Assembly: GCF_022179525.1 (NCBI RefSeq)
Contig: NZ_BPQX01000023.1
Coordinates: 1-64,000 of the forward strand
From: Methylobacterium persicinum
GTDB lineage: Bacteria; Pseudomonadota; Alphaproteobacteria; Rhizobiales; Beijerinckiaceae
Length of the DNA: 64,000 nt
Reading direction: 5' to 3'
The translations under genes and the position numbers were made by a program. The first letter of the stretch is position 1. Each line of letters opens with the position of its first letter. The notes under the pieces are model-generated. The model saw only the letters and a program-made list of their open reading frames with translations, did no database searches and was not told the origin of the DNA. Shown in pieces: positions 30,613-44,359 of this stretch.

Positions 30613-31117
30613 CGATACTCGTTCCCGTGTCTGGAGACCCGGTCGGGTAGTCCGGTTCCGGCATGGCCCCGCCCGGTTCGCCCGGGTCGTCGGCCATGCC
30701 GGCGGAGTCGTTGCCCCGCATGCCGCTTGTGCTCGGCGGCTTCCGTAGACCCGTCGATTCGGGCGACATTGCGAAGAGCGATACCGGTGCGACGCCGCCG
30801 CTCCCCTCGTGCGGGGGGCAGAGGATGCGGCAACCTGCTGCGGCCCTTGCTGAAACCATTTCAATCTGCCACCTTCACTATTTAGGACAGCACCACTGTC
30901 CCATTCGCCTCGATCGCGTGTCGCGCGCGGGCGCAACTGCCGGCAGAAGAGACCGCGCCGCCTTCGTGCGGGCGGGCCTCCGGGCACCGCCACACGGGGC
31001 GGCCCGCTGCGTCTTTTGCGCCCCGGCCGGTCGAAGGTGTTATCGAGGCACGAAACCTGCTGGCGGAGCCCGAACGATCGGGCGCGGCTCGCGACGAGGG
31101 AAGGAACGAGAGGAAGC
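30613..31117. other. Divergent promoter region before gltB
   Basis: About 500 bases with no convincing gene on either strand. The only A/T-rich segment is about 30855-30885, directly before the palindrome at 30885-30901. I found no clear sigma-54 element and no riboswitch-like pattern. Confidence 0.5.
30885..30901. promoter_or_regulatory. Operator-like palindrome upstream of gltB
   Basis: GGACAG-CACCA-CTGTCC is a perfect inverted repeat with a 5-base centre, directly after a TATTTA element in the sole A/T-rich segment of this gap. It lies 217 bases before the gltB ATG. It could be a regulator binding site for gltB; the binding protein is unknown. Confidence 0.4.
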
Positions 31118-35812
<4,695 letters not shown>

Positions 35813-35837
35813 GGACGCTCAACGGCCTCCCGCGATC

Positions 35838-36127
35838 GTGCGCATCACCTTTGATCCTGAAAAGCGCGCTCGCATTTTCGCGAGCGCGGATTGGCCTTCG
35901 TGAGGTGCGGTGAGATCTTTGACGGTACCGAACTGACCCACCGGGATACGCGGGGCGAATACGGGGAGACGCGGTGGATCACCGTCGGCTATCTTGAGAA
36001 CCGCCTGGTGGTGACGGTGTGGACCGAAAGAGACGGCAATCGTCGGGTTATCAGCTTGAGGAAGGCCAATGAGCGCGAACAAGGCCGGTTCGGCGCCCGA
36101 CTCAGGTCGGACGATGTCGCCGGATGA
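35838..36127 (+). pseudogene. brnT: BrnT-type toxin gene split by a one-base frameshift
   Basis: The toxin of a type II BrnT/BrnA pair, normally a ribonuclease of about 90 residues. GTG 35838 opens a frame reading RITFDPEKRARIFASAD, the expected BrnT N-terminus, but it stops at TGA 35901. The rest of the protein (LAFVRCGEIFDGTELTHRDT, then GEYGETRWITVGYL and RRVISLRKANEREQGRF) continues in another frame from 35891. One missing base near 35890 explains both. The stop of the first part overlaps a GTG (35900) in frame with the second part (GTGA), so re-initiation could still make a shortened product. Without the first strand and helix, toxicity is doubtful. Confidence 0.75.
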
Positions 36128-36359
36128 AATCGGTTGGGACCCGGACGACGCGCCCGAACTCGACGATCGCTGGTTTGCGGAAGCCGAGCTTCGGATGAAT
36201 GGGACTCTCGTTCGTCGGGAGCGTCTGACGCGGGAGACAGAGCAGGTTCCGCTCCCCGCAGATGTGGTTGCAAAGTTCCGCGCGCGCGGAGCCGGTTGGC
36301 AGGGCCGGATCGAGGCGGCCCTGAAGGAATGGATGGCGGAGCACCCTGAGCGGGTGTGA
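36069..36359 (+). CDS. brnA: BrnA-type antitoxin
   Basis: A 96-residue protein with the BrnA C-terminal ribbon-helix-helix-like segment LPADVVAKFRARGAGWQGRI and EAALKEWMAEH. In the family this protein binds the toxin and represses its own promoter. The N-terminal half (WDPDDAPELDDRWFAEAELR) matches the usual toxin-binding region. It overlaps the 3' end of the broken toxin frame by 59 bases. Its retention beside a damaged toxin suggests either recent damage or another regulatory use. Confidence 0.82.
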   Translation: MSANKAGSAPDSGRTMSPDEIGWDPDDAPELDDRWFAEAELRMNGTLVRRERLTRETEQVPLPADVVAKFRARGAGWQGRIEAALKEWMAEHPERV

Positions 36360-36438
36360 CCCGAGGCATCACGGACGCATGTCCGGCCGGTGCAGGTCGA
36401 TGTGATCTAGGACGAGCGGGCAGGAAGAGACGAGGACG

Positions 36439-37872
36439 ATGGGCAAGATCACGGGCTTCCTCGAATTCGATCGGCAGGAGCAGAAATACCAGCTAGCCGC
36501 CGACCGGGTCCGGCATTTCCGCGAGTTCACGCTCCCGCTGGACGAGCATGACCTCACCAAGCAGGCCGCCCGCTGCATGGATTGCGGCATTCCGTTCTGC
36601 CATGGCCCGACGGGCTGCCCGGTCCACAACCAAATCCCGGACTGGAACGACCTCGTCTTCCAGTCGGACTGGGAGGAGGCGTCCCGCAACCTCCACTCGA
36701 CAAACAACTTTCCGGAATTCACCGGCCGCATCTGCCCCGCTCCCTGCGAGGAAGCCTGCACCCTGAACCTGGAAAACCAGCCGGTTGCCATCAAGACGAT
36801 CGAGCAGGCCATCGCCGACCGCGCTTGGAACATGGGCTGGATCAAGCCCGAGCCGTCGGAGATGCGCACCGGCAAGCGCGTCGCCGTGGTGGGCTCCGGG
36901 CCGGCAGGGCTCGCGGCGGCTCAGCAGCTCGCCCGGGTGGGTCACACCGTCCACGTGTTCGAGCGCGAGCCGAAGGCCGGTGGCCTGCTCCGCTACGGCA
37001 TCCCGGACTTCAAGATGGAGAAGCGCCATATCGACCGGCGCGTGAAGCAGATGGAAGGCGAAGGCGTCGTCTTCTACTACAACCAGAATATCGGGGTGAC
37101 GAAGCCCGTCGAGGAACTGAAGGCCGAGTACGACGCGGTGATCTTCTGCGGCGGCGCCGAAGATCCCCGGAATCCGAACCTGCCGGGCCAGGAACTGGAG
37201 GGCGTGCACTACGCCATGCCTTACCTCGTCCAGTCGAATCGGCGGGTCGGCCAGGAGTCCATGCGGGGGAACGGCGAAGCGCCGATCCTCGCGAACGGCA
37301 AGAACGTCGTGGTGATCGGCGGCGGCGATACGGCCTCGGACTGCGTCGGCACTGCATTCCGGCAGGGTGCCCTGTCGGTGACGCAGCTCGACATCCGCCC
37401 CCGCCCCCCGGAGCGGGAAGACAAGCTCACGGTGTGGCCCTACTGGCCGACCAAGATGCGGACGTCGTCCAGCCAGGCCGAGGGTGCGGAGCGCGAGTTC
37501 CAGGCGGCGACGCTGCGTCTGGAGGGCAACAAGAAGGGCGTGCTCACCGGCGTCGTCTGCGCCCGCGTGGATGCGAAGCGCCAGCCGATTCCCGGCAGCG
37601 AATTTGTCATGCCCGCCGACCTCGTCTTCATGGCGATCGGCTTCGCCGGCTCCGTGCAGAAGGGCCTCGTGGAGCAATCCGGCGTCACCGTCACGAAGCG
37701 CGGCAACATCGACGCCAACGAGGAGGATTACCGCACCTCCGATGCGAAGATCTGGGCGGCGGGAGACATGCGCCGGGGCCAGTCCCTCGTCGTCTGGGCA
37801 ATCCGCGAGGGCCGTCAGGCCGCCCGCGCCATCGACGAAGCGCTGATGGGCGCGAGCGTCCTGCCGCGCTAA
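36439..37872 (+). CDS. gltD: Glutamate synthase (NADPH) small subunit
   Basis: The 477-residue beta subunit that takes electrons from NADPH through FAD and 4Fe-4S centres to GltB. Cysteine motifs RCMDCGIPFCHGPTGCPVHN and CPAPCEEACTLN lie at the N-terminus; the FAD motif VAVVGSGPAGLAAAQQLARV and the NADPH motif VVVIGGGDTASDCVG follow. The second FAD segment is WAAGDMRRGQSLVVWAIREG. Length is normal. Shine-Dalgarno AGGAAGAGACGAGGA precedes ATG 36439. Confidence 0.97.
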   Translation: MGKITGFLEFDRQEQKYQLAADRVRHFREFTLPLDEHDLTKQAARCMDCGIPFCHGPTGCPVHNQIPDWNDLVFQSDWEEASRNLHSTNNFPEFTGRICPAPCEEACTLNLENQPVAIKTIEQAIADRAWNMGWIKPEPSEMRTGKRVAVVGSGPAGLAAAQQLARVGHTVHVFEREPKAGGLLRYGIPDFKMEKRHIDRRVKQMEGEGVVFYYNQNIGVTKPVEELKAEYDAVIFCGGAEDPRNPNLPGQELEGVHYAMPYLVQSNRRVGQESMRGNGEAPILANGKNVVVIGGGDTASDCVGTAFRQGALSVTQLDIRPRPPEREDKLTVWPYWPTKMRTSSSQAEGAEREFQAATLRLEGNKKGVLTGVVCARVDAKRQPIPGSEFVMPADLVFMAIGFAGSVQKGLVEQSGVTVTKRGNIDANEEDYRTSDAKIWAAGDMRRGQSLVVWAIREGRQAARAIDEALMGASVLPR

Positions 37873-37907
37873 GCCTTACGGGGGCGCCCGCAGTCCCCCC
37901 GGCAAGG

Positions 37908-39344
37908 TCATCCCGGCGGCCAGCGGAAATCGTCGGCCCGCCCCGGTTGCGGGGCGGGGGCATTCCCGCGCAACAGCGTGCGTTCCACGGTGCCCATGGA
38001 GTCGCCGTCGAGGGGGCGACCGGTCACCAGGGCGCCGCCGGGCGATGTTTCGCTGCGCGAGAGCGGCACGACGGGCCCGGCAGCCGGCTTGACCGGGAGG
38101 GCGGGGATCCCGGCCGGTTCCGGGAGGCTCGGGAGCATGGCCGTGATCTGGCGGTCGATGGTGGCCGTGTCCGATGACGCCTCGCTGCCATCCAGGCTGG
38201 CCCCCGGCACGGCGACCGGGGTCCCCGGCGTCACCGACGCCGTCGCGGGCTGATCGGAGACGGCGGGGACAGTCGTGCCCATCAGGCGCTTCAGTTCGAT
38301 ATCGGCGAAATGGGCGAGCTTGCGGTCGCCCGCCTTGGTGAAATGCACGCCATCGGACGTCCGGAGCTTGGCGATCTGCCCTTCCGGATCAGGGCCGGAG
38401 GCGGTGTAGCGGTCGCGGTCGTCCACGAAGCCCGGCCAGATGTCGACATAGGTCGCCCCCGCCTTGGTCACGGCCTCACGGACCACGTCGTTGATGGCGG
38501 CGAGATCCCGTGTCAGGCTCTGGCTCTGCATCGGCGGCAGGCCGACCCAGATCAGCGGGATCTTGTGATCGGTGAAGGGCTTCACCATCGCCTCGACACG
38601 CGCCCGGTAGAGTTCTTTCCATCGGTCCGTCAGCGGATCGACCGTGGTGTCCCCGTCGCGGATCGCTTGGCGATCGTTGGCGCCCATCATCACGAGGCCG
38701 TAGCGGACCTTGGGATTGGCCTGAAGATAATCCTCGGCCACCTTCGGCCAGTCGACCAAATCCTTGCGCACGAGGCCGCTGTCGCCTTTCGCGCGGTCGA
38801 TCACCGCCACGTCCGAATTGTCCTCGAAGACGTCGTCCAGTCCTTTGGCCAGGTGATCGGCGAGGGAATCGCCGAATACGGCGATCTGCATGCTCGGATC
38901 GGTCTTGGCGGTGGCTGCCTTCGGCGGCTCCGGCGCGCGAACGGGCCGCTGCCGCCGCCGGATCGAAGGACGCTGGCTGTCGGCGGTTCCATAGCCGCGC
39001 TGGCGTGGGGGCGGGGGACGATAGGCCCGCTCCGGGGGCGGAGCGGCCTGCTGGGGGCGATCCTCCCAAGGCCAGTAGAATTGACGCGGAGCCTCCTGCG
39101 GCGGCGCATAGCGCGGTGGCCGGGCGTAGGGCCCGTCGTCACGGTAATAGGCATCGCGCGGGCGGCGGCGCGGGGGCGCTTGATAATAGCCACCCCGGGG
39201 ATCGGTATAGCCGTCGCCCCATTGCGCCATCGCCGGCACGGGCACGAGGGCCGTGAGGCCGAGAAGCGCGCTGAGAAAGGCGCCCGGCCGAAGGATACGG
39301 CCTCGCCGGGAACGCGGCAGAGGGAAAGAAGAAGAGCCCGTCAT
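37908..39344 (-). CDS. Exported SGNH hydrolase (DUF459 type)
   Basis: A 478-residue periplasmic or secreted esterase-like enzyme. A signal peptide (LSALLGLTALVPVPAMAQ) is followed by about 100 residues rich in Pro, Arg and Tyr, then the SGNH fold. Block I is VFGDSLADHL with nucleophile Ser160; block III is MMGANDRQ; the Asp/His pair is in SDGVHFTKAG. The C-terminal 120 residues are low complexity. DUF459 proteins lie near polysaccharide or peptidoglycan genes, and a deacetylase role on a cell-envelope glycan is plausible; the next gene is a lytic transglycosylase. Confidence 0.87.
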   Translation of the reverse strand: MTGSSSFPLPRSRRGRILRPGAFLSALLGLTALVPVPAMAQWGDGYTDPRGGYYQAPPRRRPRDAYYRDDGPYARPPRYAPPQEAPRQFYWPWEDRPQQAAPPPERAYRPPPPRQRGYGTADSQRPSIRRRQRPVRAPEPPKAATAKTDPSMQIAVFGDSLADHLAKGLDDVFEDNSDVAVIDRAKGDSGLVRKDLVDWPKVAEDYLQANPKVRYGLVMMGANDRQAIRDGDTTVDPLTDRWKELYRARVEAMVKPFTDHKIPLIWVGLPPMQSQSLTRDLAAINDVVREAVTKAGATYVDIWPGFVDDRDRYTASGPDPEGQIAKLRTSDGVHFTKAGDRKLAHFADIELKRLMGTTVPAVSDQPATASVTPGTPVAVPGASLDGSEASSDTATIDRQITAMLPSLPEPAGIPALPVKPAAGPVVPLSRSETSPGGALVTGRPLDGDSMGTVERTLLRGNAPAPQPGRADDFRWPPG

Positions 39345-39424
39345 TCACCCACAACGTTCGTGTTCACCCGCAGGCTAGGGTCACGATAGCGGAATGCGCC
39401 GCCGCCGTCTAAGCGACCTACCGT

Positions 39425-40612
39425 TCAGTGAGCGTGAAGGTGGCTTAGCAAGGCAGGGGTCGCGTAGCCGTCCACGGGGAGGCCGGCGTCGAGCTGGTAT
39501 CGGCGCACCGCTTCTCGCAGCTTTGGCCCAGCCCGGCCGTCGGCGTCGCCGCGGTAGAAGCCTTTGGCAGTCAGGCCCTCCTGCAAGGCTTTGATGCCGG
39601 CGCCGTCGAGGCGAGGCGCTTTGGTGGGCCAGGGGGCGGACAAGGGGGCGCCACCGGCAAGGCGATCCGCGAGATGCCCCACGGCGAGGGCATAGGAGTC
39701 CGAGGTGTTGTAGCCGCGGATCACCTCAAAGTTGTCGGTCAGAAGGAAGGCCGGTCCGCCGAGGCCGCCGGGGAGGAACAGGCTCGCCTTGCCCGCGGCG
39801 GGGAGCGCTGCACCGTCCGTGCGGGCGACGCCGCGGGCAGTGAAATCGGAGAGGTCGCCCGCATAGCGGCCGAGGTCGAAGCCCACGGGCAGGCGAACCT
39901 CGTAGCCCCAAGATAGACCGGGTTTCCACCCCAGATCTTTCAGGTATGAGGCAATGGAGCCGAGGGCATCGGCATCGTCCCGCCAGATGTCCCGCCGTCC
40001 GTCGGCGTCGAAATCGACGGCGTGGGCGAGATAGGTCGAGGGCAGGAACTGCACTTGTCCCATCGCCCCCGCCCAGCTCCCGCTCATGGCGGAGGGCGTC
40101 ACATCGCCCCGCTGAAGGATCGTCAGGGCATCGAGCAGTTCGTCACGGAACAGCATTCCGCGATGCCCCGAAACGGCGAGGGAGGCCAGGGCGCGGATCG
40201 TCGGCACCGTGCCGGGGCTGGCGCCGAAATCGGATTCGACCCCCCAGATCGCCAGGACGACGGATCGGGGGACGCCGTAGCGCGCTTCGATGGCGCGGAG
40301 CGTCGCGGCGAGGGCCTGCCCCCGGGCGGTCCCGCGGGCGATCCGGGCCGGCGTGACGGCGCCGACCAGATAGTCCCAGACGGGGCGGCTGAACTCGCCC
40401 TGGCGGCGGGTCCGGGCGATGACCGCGGGGTCCGGCCCCTTCACATCCCGGAAGGCGCCGTCGAACGTCGCTTCCGAGACGCCCCGGGCCAGGGCATCGC
40501 GCTTGAGGCCAGCGACGAACTCGTTGAACGATGCATCTCCGCCCGGAGCTGAAATTGCCGGGCGGGCGATGATGAAGACGAGGGTGGCAAGAGCCGCCGC
40601 GAGCCGTCGCAC
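39425..40612 (-). CDS. Lytic murein transglycosylase, MltB family, with peptidoglycan-binding domain
   Basis: A 395-residue exported enzyme that cleaves peptidoglycan to form 1,6-anhydromuropeptides. After a signal peptide (LAAALATLVFIIARPAISA) lies the SLT_2 domain with catalytic Glu126 in AIWGVESDFGASPG, and the motifs SWAGAMGQVQFLPSTY and YKxLG-like SYLKDLGWKPG. The C-terminal 60 residues (IKALQEGLTAKGFYRGDADG and onward) form a PG_binding_1 domain. Its stop and start lie 80 bases from the SGNH gene and 3 bases after galE, so it is likely in an operon with galE. Confidence 0.93.
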   Translation of the reverse strand: MRRLAAALATLVFIIARPAISAPGGDASFNEFVAGLKRDALARGVSEATFDGAFRDVKGPDPAVIARTRRQGEFSRPVWDYLVGAVTPARIARGTARGQALAATLRAIEARYGVPRSVVLAIWGVESDFGASPGTVPTIRALASLAVSGHRGMLFRDELLDALTILQRGDVTPSAMSGSWAGAMGQVQFLPSTYLAHAVDFDADGRRDIWRDDADALGSIASYLKDLGWKPGLSWGYEVRLPVGFDLGRYAGDLSDFTARGVARTDGAALPAAGKASLFLPGGLGGPAFLLTDNFEVIRGYNTSDSYALAVGHLADRLAGGAPLSAPWPTKAPRLDGAGIKALQEGLTAKGFYRGDADGRAGPKLREAVRRYQLDAGLPVDGYATPALLSHLHAH

Positions 40613-40615
40613 GCC

Positions 40616-41608
40616 TCAGACCCGATTGCGTTTGGAAAGGTGATCCTCCCAGGCCAAGGCCTGAGTCACGATGGTCTGCAGATCATCGTAGCGCGGGACC
40701 CAACCGAGATGCGCGCGGATCCGGTCGGCTCCGGCCACGATCCGGGCAGGGTCTCCCGGCCGGCGCGGGCCGATCCGCACGGCGAAATCCTTGCCGGAGA
40801 CGCGCTTCACCACCTCGACGACCTCAAGCACCGAATAGCCGCGGCCGTAGCCGCAATTCAGCACGAGGCTTTCGCCGCCGCCGTGCAGGTGATCGAGGGC
40901 GAGGCGGTGCGCTTCGGCGAGATCGGTGACTTGGATGTAGTCCCGCAGGCAGGACCCGTCCGGGGTCGGGTAATCCGTGCCGTAGACGTCGAGGCGGTCC
41001 CGGTGGCCGAGGGCCGCCTGGGTGGCCACCTTGATGAGATGGGTGGCGTTGGGCGTCGACTGGCCGGACCGGCCCTGCGGATCTGCGCCCGCGACGTTGA
41101 AGTAGCGCAGGATGACGTAGGTGAAGCCGAGGGCCGCCGCGGCGTCGGCGATCATCCATTCGCTCATCAGCTTGGAACGGCCGTAGGGGTTGATGGGGTT
41201 CAGGGGAACCGTTTCCATCACCGGAACGGTTTCCGGCTCACCATAGACCGCCGCAGTCGAGGAGAAGATGACGTGTCGTACGCCGGCGCCCACCGCCGCC
41301 TCTATCAGTGCGCGGGTCTTTACAGTGTTGGCAAGATAATAGCCGAGGGGATCCGACACCGAATCGGGAACGACGATTTTGGCCGCGAAATGTGCGAGGG
41401 AGTCGATCCCGTGTTCGCGGACGGTGCGCGCTACGAGATCCTGGTCCGCGACGTCCCCGACAACGAGGTGCACGCCTTCCGGAACCGCCCAGTCGAAACC
41501 CGTGGAAAGGTCGTCCAGCACGACGACGTCCTTATGACCGGCATCGAGAAGTGCCAGCACCATGTGGCTGCCGATATACCCAGCACCACCCGTAACCAGG
41601 ACTGCCAT
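40616..41608 (-). CDS. galE: UDP-glucose 4-epimerase
   Basis: A 330-residue short-chain dehydrogenase/reductase that interconverts UDP-glucose and UDP-galactose. The NAD motif is [20 protein letters not shown], the catalytic YxxxK is in [11 protein letters not shown] and the Ser in FSSTAAVYG. Other GalE signatures include [15 protein letters not shown] and [20 protein letters not shown]. It is divergent from galU; together they supply UDP-sugars for polysaccharide and lipopolysaccharide. Confidence 0.95.
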   Translation of the reverse strand: MAVLVTGGAGYIGSHMVLALLDAGHKDVVVLDDLSTGFDWAVPEGVHLVVGDVADQDLVARTVREHGIDSLAHFAAKIVVPDSVSDPLGYYLANTVKTRALIEAAVGAGVRHVIFSSTAAVYGEPETVPVMETVPLNPINPYGRSKLMSEWMIADAAAALGFTYVILRYFNVAGADPQGRSGQSTPNATHLIKVATQAALGHRDRLDVYGTDYPTPDGSCLRDYIQVTDLAEAHRLALDHLHGGGESLVLNCGYGRGYSVLEVVEVVKRVSGKDFAVRIGPRRPGDPARIVAGADRIRAHLGWVPRYDDLQTIVTQALAWEDHLSKRNRV

Positions 41609-41775
41609 CTCGCCTCCACTGCCCCGCTTGGGATTTCGCCCGACAGGTAACGTCCGACGATAGATTTACACCGGACTGCTTGTCAGTATCACGTCCCGGG
41701 CCTTGCGGCGGACGGCGCTGTCTGTCTCATCGTCCTGGGCATTGTTCAACTCCCTCGTTTCAAGGCCATCGCTCG

Positions 41776-42642
41776 ATGAAACCAATCCGCAAGGCCGTCC
41801 TCCCCGTCGCGGGTTTGGGCACGCGTTTCCTGCCGGCGACCAAGGCCGTACCGAAGGAGATGCTGACCGTCGTGGATCGGCCGGTCGTCCAGCATGTGGT
41901 GGACGAGGCGCGGGAGGCCGGCATCGAGCATTTCATCTTCGTCACCGGCCGCGGCAAGGCGGTGATCGAGGATCACTTCGACATCGCCTTCGAACTCGAC
42001 CGCACCTTGGTCGAACGCGGCAAGCAGGCCGCCTACGACGAACTCAAGAAGGACCTCCCGCAGGCCGGTCAGACGAGTTTCACGCGCCAGCAGGCACCTC
42101 TCGGCCTCGGTCATGCGGTCTGGTGCGCCCGGGAGATCGTCGGCGACGAGCCCTTCGCGGTCCTTCTGCCGGACATGCTGAGCCGTGGATGCATGGCGCA
42201 GATGCTCGCCGCCTACGAGCGGCACGGCGGCAACGTTGTGGCCGTGGAGGAGGTCGCCCCCGAGGAGACCCATCAGTACGGCATCGTGAGTGTCGGCGAG
42301 ACCTACGGCCAGACCTTCGAGATCACCGGCATGGTGGAGAAGCCGAAGCAGGGCACCGCTCCTTCGAACTACATCATCTCCGGCCGCTATATCCTCCAGC
42401 CCGAAATTTTCGGGATCCTCGAGCACGGCAAGAAGGGCGCAGGCGGTGAGATCCAGCTCACCGACGCCATGATCGACCTGATGGCGGAGCAGTCGTTCTA
42501 CGGCATGCGCTACGAAGGGCGAACCTACGATACCGGTTCGAAGCTCGGCTTCCTCACGGCCAACGTGGCCTATGCCCTGGAGCGTCCGGACCTCGCTGGC
42601 CCGCTGAAGGCCGAGATCGCCAAGCTGCTGGCGGATCAGTGA
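41776..42642 (+). CDS. galU: UTP--glucose-1-phosphate uridylyltransferase
   Basis: A 288-residue nucleotidyltransferase that makes UDP-glucose from UTP and glucose-1-phosphate. The N-terminal [20 protein letters not shown], followed by PKEML, is the activator/nucleotide-binding signature; [20 protein letters not shown] and [21 protein letters not shown] and [13 protein letters not shown] are further GalU segments. ATG 41776 is chosen; the earlier in-frame ATG 41680 adds a sequence that is not conserved-looking. A candidate small RNA follows its stop. Confidence 0.95.
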   Translation: MKPIRKAVLPVAGLGTRFLPATKAVPKEMLTVVDRPVVQHVVDEAREAGIEHFIFVTGRGKAVIEDHFDIAFELDRTLVERGKQAAYDELKKDLPQAGQTSFTRQQAPLGLGHAVWCAREIVGDEPFAVLLPDMLSRGCMAQMLAAYERHGGNVVAVEEVAPEETHQYGIVSVGETYGQTFEITGMVEKPKQGTAPSNYIISGRYILQPEIFGILEHGKKGAGGEIQLTDAMIDLMAEQSFYGMRYEGRTYDTGSKLGFLTANVAYALERPDLAGPLKAEIAKLLADQ

Positions 42643-42741
42643 CGAGCCCCGCACCCCGGGGCAGGGAGGCATGCGCATCAAGCGGGGTCGGCAAACATTT
42701 TGACCCTTGCTTTTTGTGCGACGCACTTTAATTTGTGCATT

Positions 42742-42831
42742 GCAGGAACGCGATGGCGTCGCGATCCTGCTGCCCTTCTTGGGCGTTTCCTCCCTAGACT
42801 TCGGGCCACTCCTTCGGGGGTGGCCTTTTTT
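42742..42831 (+). ncRNA. Candidate structured small RNA with anti-Shine-Dalgarno motif
   Basis: Between galU and the convergent amidohydrolase gene lies a sequence that folds into three hairpins. The first is GCAGGA-A-CGCGA (loop TGGCG) TCGCG-A-TCCTGC, 42742-42770. The second is GCCC-TTCTT-GGGC, 42772-42784. The third is the terminator at 42804-42831. The single-stranded linker between the last two contains TTTCCTCCCT (42786-42795), complementary to ribosome-binding sites. This plan resembles the trans-acting alphaproteobacterial sRNA group known as alpha-r14 (NfeR1), as far as I recall. No clean promoter was found, so the 5' end is uncertain. Confidence 0.55.
42804..42831 (+). terminator. 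Rho-independent terminator
   Basis: GGCCACTCC-TTCG-GGGGTGGCC forms a 9-pair stem (one G-T pair) with a TTCG tetraloop, followed directly by six T residues. It would end the candidate small RNA and any readthrough from galU. Confidence 0.9.
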
Positions 42832-42877
42832 CTTTGCGCAGACACGATGACTGCGCGTAGTCGCCCCCGCCGACGGC

Positions 42878-43789
42878 CTATTCGGCGGCCATGCGAGGAG
42901 CCGGCATCTCACCCGGCCCGTTCGCCACCGCCGCGACGATGGCCGTGAGGCTTTCCATCAGCCTGGGAAAATCGGCCGTGAGGGCGAGGCTCGACTCGTT
43001 CATGTAGAGCGCCCGGTTCACCTCGATCTGCAGGGCGTGCCGCCCGAGACTGGGCTCGCCGTAATGCTCGGTGATGAAGCCCCCGGCATAGGGCTTGTTG
43101 CGGACGACCCGGAATCCATGCGCCTGGAACTGCGCTTCGAACGCATCGATCAGCATCGGCGCACAGGCCGTCCCATAGCGGTCCCCCAGGATCACATCGG
43201 CCTTTACGTCGTCGCGCCCGAGGCTCGTCGACGGCATGGAATGACAATCGATCAGGACGCACGAGCCATGCGCCTTTGCCGTGCGCTGGATCAGGCTTCG
43301 CAAGGTTCGGTGGTATGGCTTGTAGAGGGTCTCGATCCGCGCGACCGCCTCCGCGGCGGCGATCCGGCCCGGGTAGATTTCCTGCCCATCGGCCACGACC
43401 CGCGGCACCGTGCCGAGCCCCCCGGCGACGCGCATGGAGCGCGTGTTGGCATAGGGGGGAAGCCGGCCCTCGAACATGCGCGGGTCGAGTTCGTAGGGCT
43501 CCCGGTTCACATCCAGGAACGCGCGGGGAAAGTTCGCCCGGAGCAGCGGCGCGCCGAGGCGGACCACCGGCGCGAAGAGGCGATCCACATGGGCGTCTTC
43601 CGAACGGCGAAGGCTCAGGCCATCGAGTCGCGATGCCGCGAGGAAGCTCGGCGGATAGACCGCCCCGGAATGTCCGGTGTTGAAGACGTAGGGAAGGGAG
43701 TGGCAAGCCGGCTCATCCACCTCGAAAGGCGGATCGAACAGGTTTGCAGGCCCTGCAGGCCCTTGGGGGTCGTTGGCGGAGATTGTCAT
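42878..43789 (-). CDS. N-formylglutamate amidohydrolase family protein
   Basis: A 303-residue zinc-dependent hydrolase of the N-formylglutamate amidohydrolase family, which in histidine breakdown releases formate and glutamate. Family motifs are FNTGHSGAVYPPSFLA near the N-terminus, FPRAFLDVNREPYELDPRMF and VLIDCHSMPS, with RYGTACAP and ITEHYG later. ATG 43789 is chosen by homology-like start; the frame to 43915 reads into the divergent intergenic region. No hut genes lie nearby, so the natural substrate may be another N-acyl amino acid. Confidence 0.88.
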   Translation of the reverse strand: MTISANDPQGPAGPANLFDPPFEVDEPACHSLPYVFNTGHSGAVYPPSFLAASRLDGLSLRRSEDAHVDRLFAPVVRLGAPLLRANFPRAFLDVNREPYELDPRMFEGRLPPYANTRSMRVAGGLGTVPRVVADGQEIYPGRIAAAEAVARIETLYKPYHRTLRSLIQRTAKAHGSCVLIDCHSMPSTSLGRDDVKADVILGDRYGTACAPMLIDAFEAQFQAHGFRVVRNKPYAGGFITEHYGEPSLGRHALQIEVNRALYMNESSLALTADFPRLMESLTAIVAAVANGPGEMPAPRMAAE

Positions 43790-44002
43790 CGACGGCGTGG
43801 ACGCTCCGATCGCGATCCCGTATCCCGGCTGCTGCACAGTCTGGGGCGGAGACCCGCCCCTGTCCACTGGCTGGTGGGTGAAACGAGGCGACCCGTCCAC
43901 TCGCGGCTTCGTCAATGCCGCCAGCCTTTTCGGTTACCCGTTATTTACCAAACCGTCCCTTTATGGGATCAACGCTTCGATTCGAGGGTCCGGAACCGTT
44001 CG

Positions 44003-44359
44003 ATGAAAATTCTGCTGGCGGAAGACGACAATGACATGCGCCGGTTCCTTGCGAAGGCGCTGCAGAACGCAGGCTACGACGTGCTCTCGTTCGACAACGG
44101 TCTCTCGGCATACAACCGCCTGAGGGAAGAGCCGTTCGAGCTGCTTCTGACCGACATCGTGATGCCTGAGATGGACGGGATCGAGCTGGCCCGCCGGGCT
44201 ACCGAGCTCGATCCGGACATCAAGGTGATGTTCATCACCGGTTTCGCGGCGGTGGCACTGAACCCCGATTCCAAGGCGCCGAAGGACGCGAAGGTTCTGT
44301 CGAAGCCGTTCCACCTTCGCGATCTCGTCAACGAGGTCGAGAAGCTTTTGGCGGCCTGA
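44003..44359 (+). CDS. cpdR: CpdR, single-domain response regulator controlling ClpXP proteolysis
   Basis: A 118-residue stand-alone receiver domain. In alphaproteobacteria CpdR, when unphosphorylated, brings ClpXP to the pole to degrade cell-cycle regulators. Nearly every part matches CpdR as I know it: LLAEDDNDMRRFLAKALQNA, ELLLTDIVMPEMDGIELARR with the phosphoacceptor Asp, MFITGFAAVALNPDSKAPKD and VLSKPFHLRDLVNEVEKLL. No DNA-binding domain follows. ATG 44003 is chosen; the upstream continuation of the frame is antisense to the amidohydrolase. It is divergent from that gene. Confidence 0.93.
   Translation: MKILLAEDDNDMRRFLAKALQNAGYDVLSFDNGLSAYNRLREEPFELLLTDIVMPEMDGIELARRATELDPDIKVMFITGFAAVALNPDSKAPKDAKVLSKPFHLRDLVNEVEKLLAA

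Noticed and set aside
42700-42741. Promoter for the candidate small RNA (TTGACC and TTTAAT)
   Set aside because: The spacing of 21 bases is too long for a standard promoter, so it is not annotated.
43037-44002. Long N-terminal extension of cpdR
   Set aside because: The in-frame region is antisense to the amidohydrolase gene, and CpdR is complete from ATG 44003.
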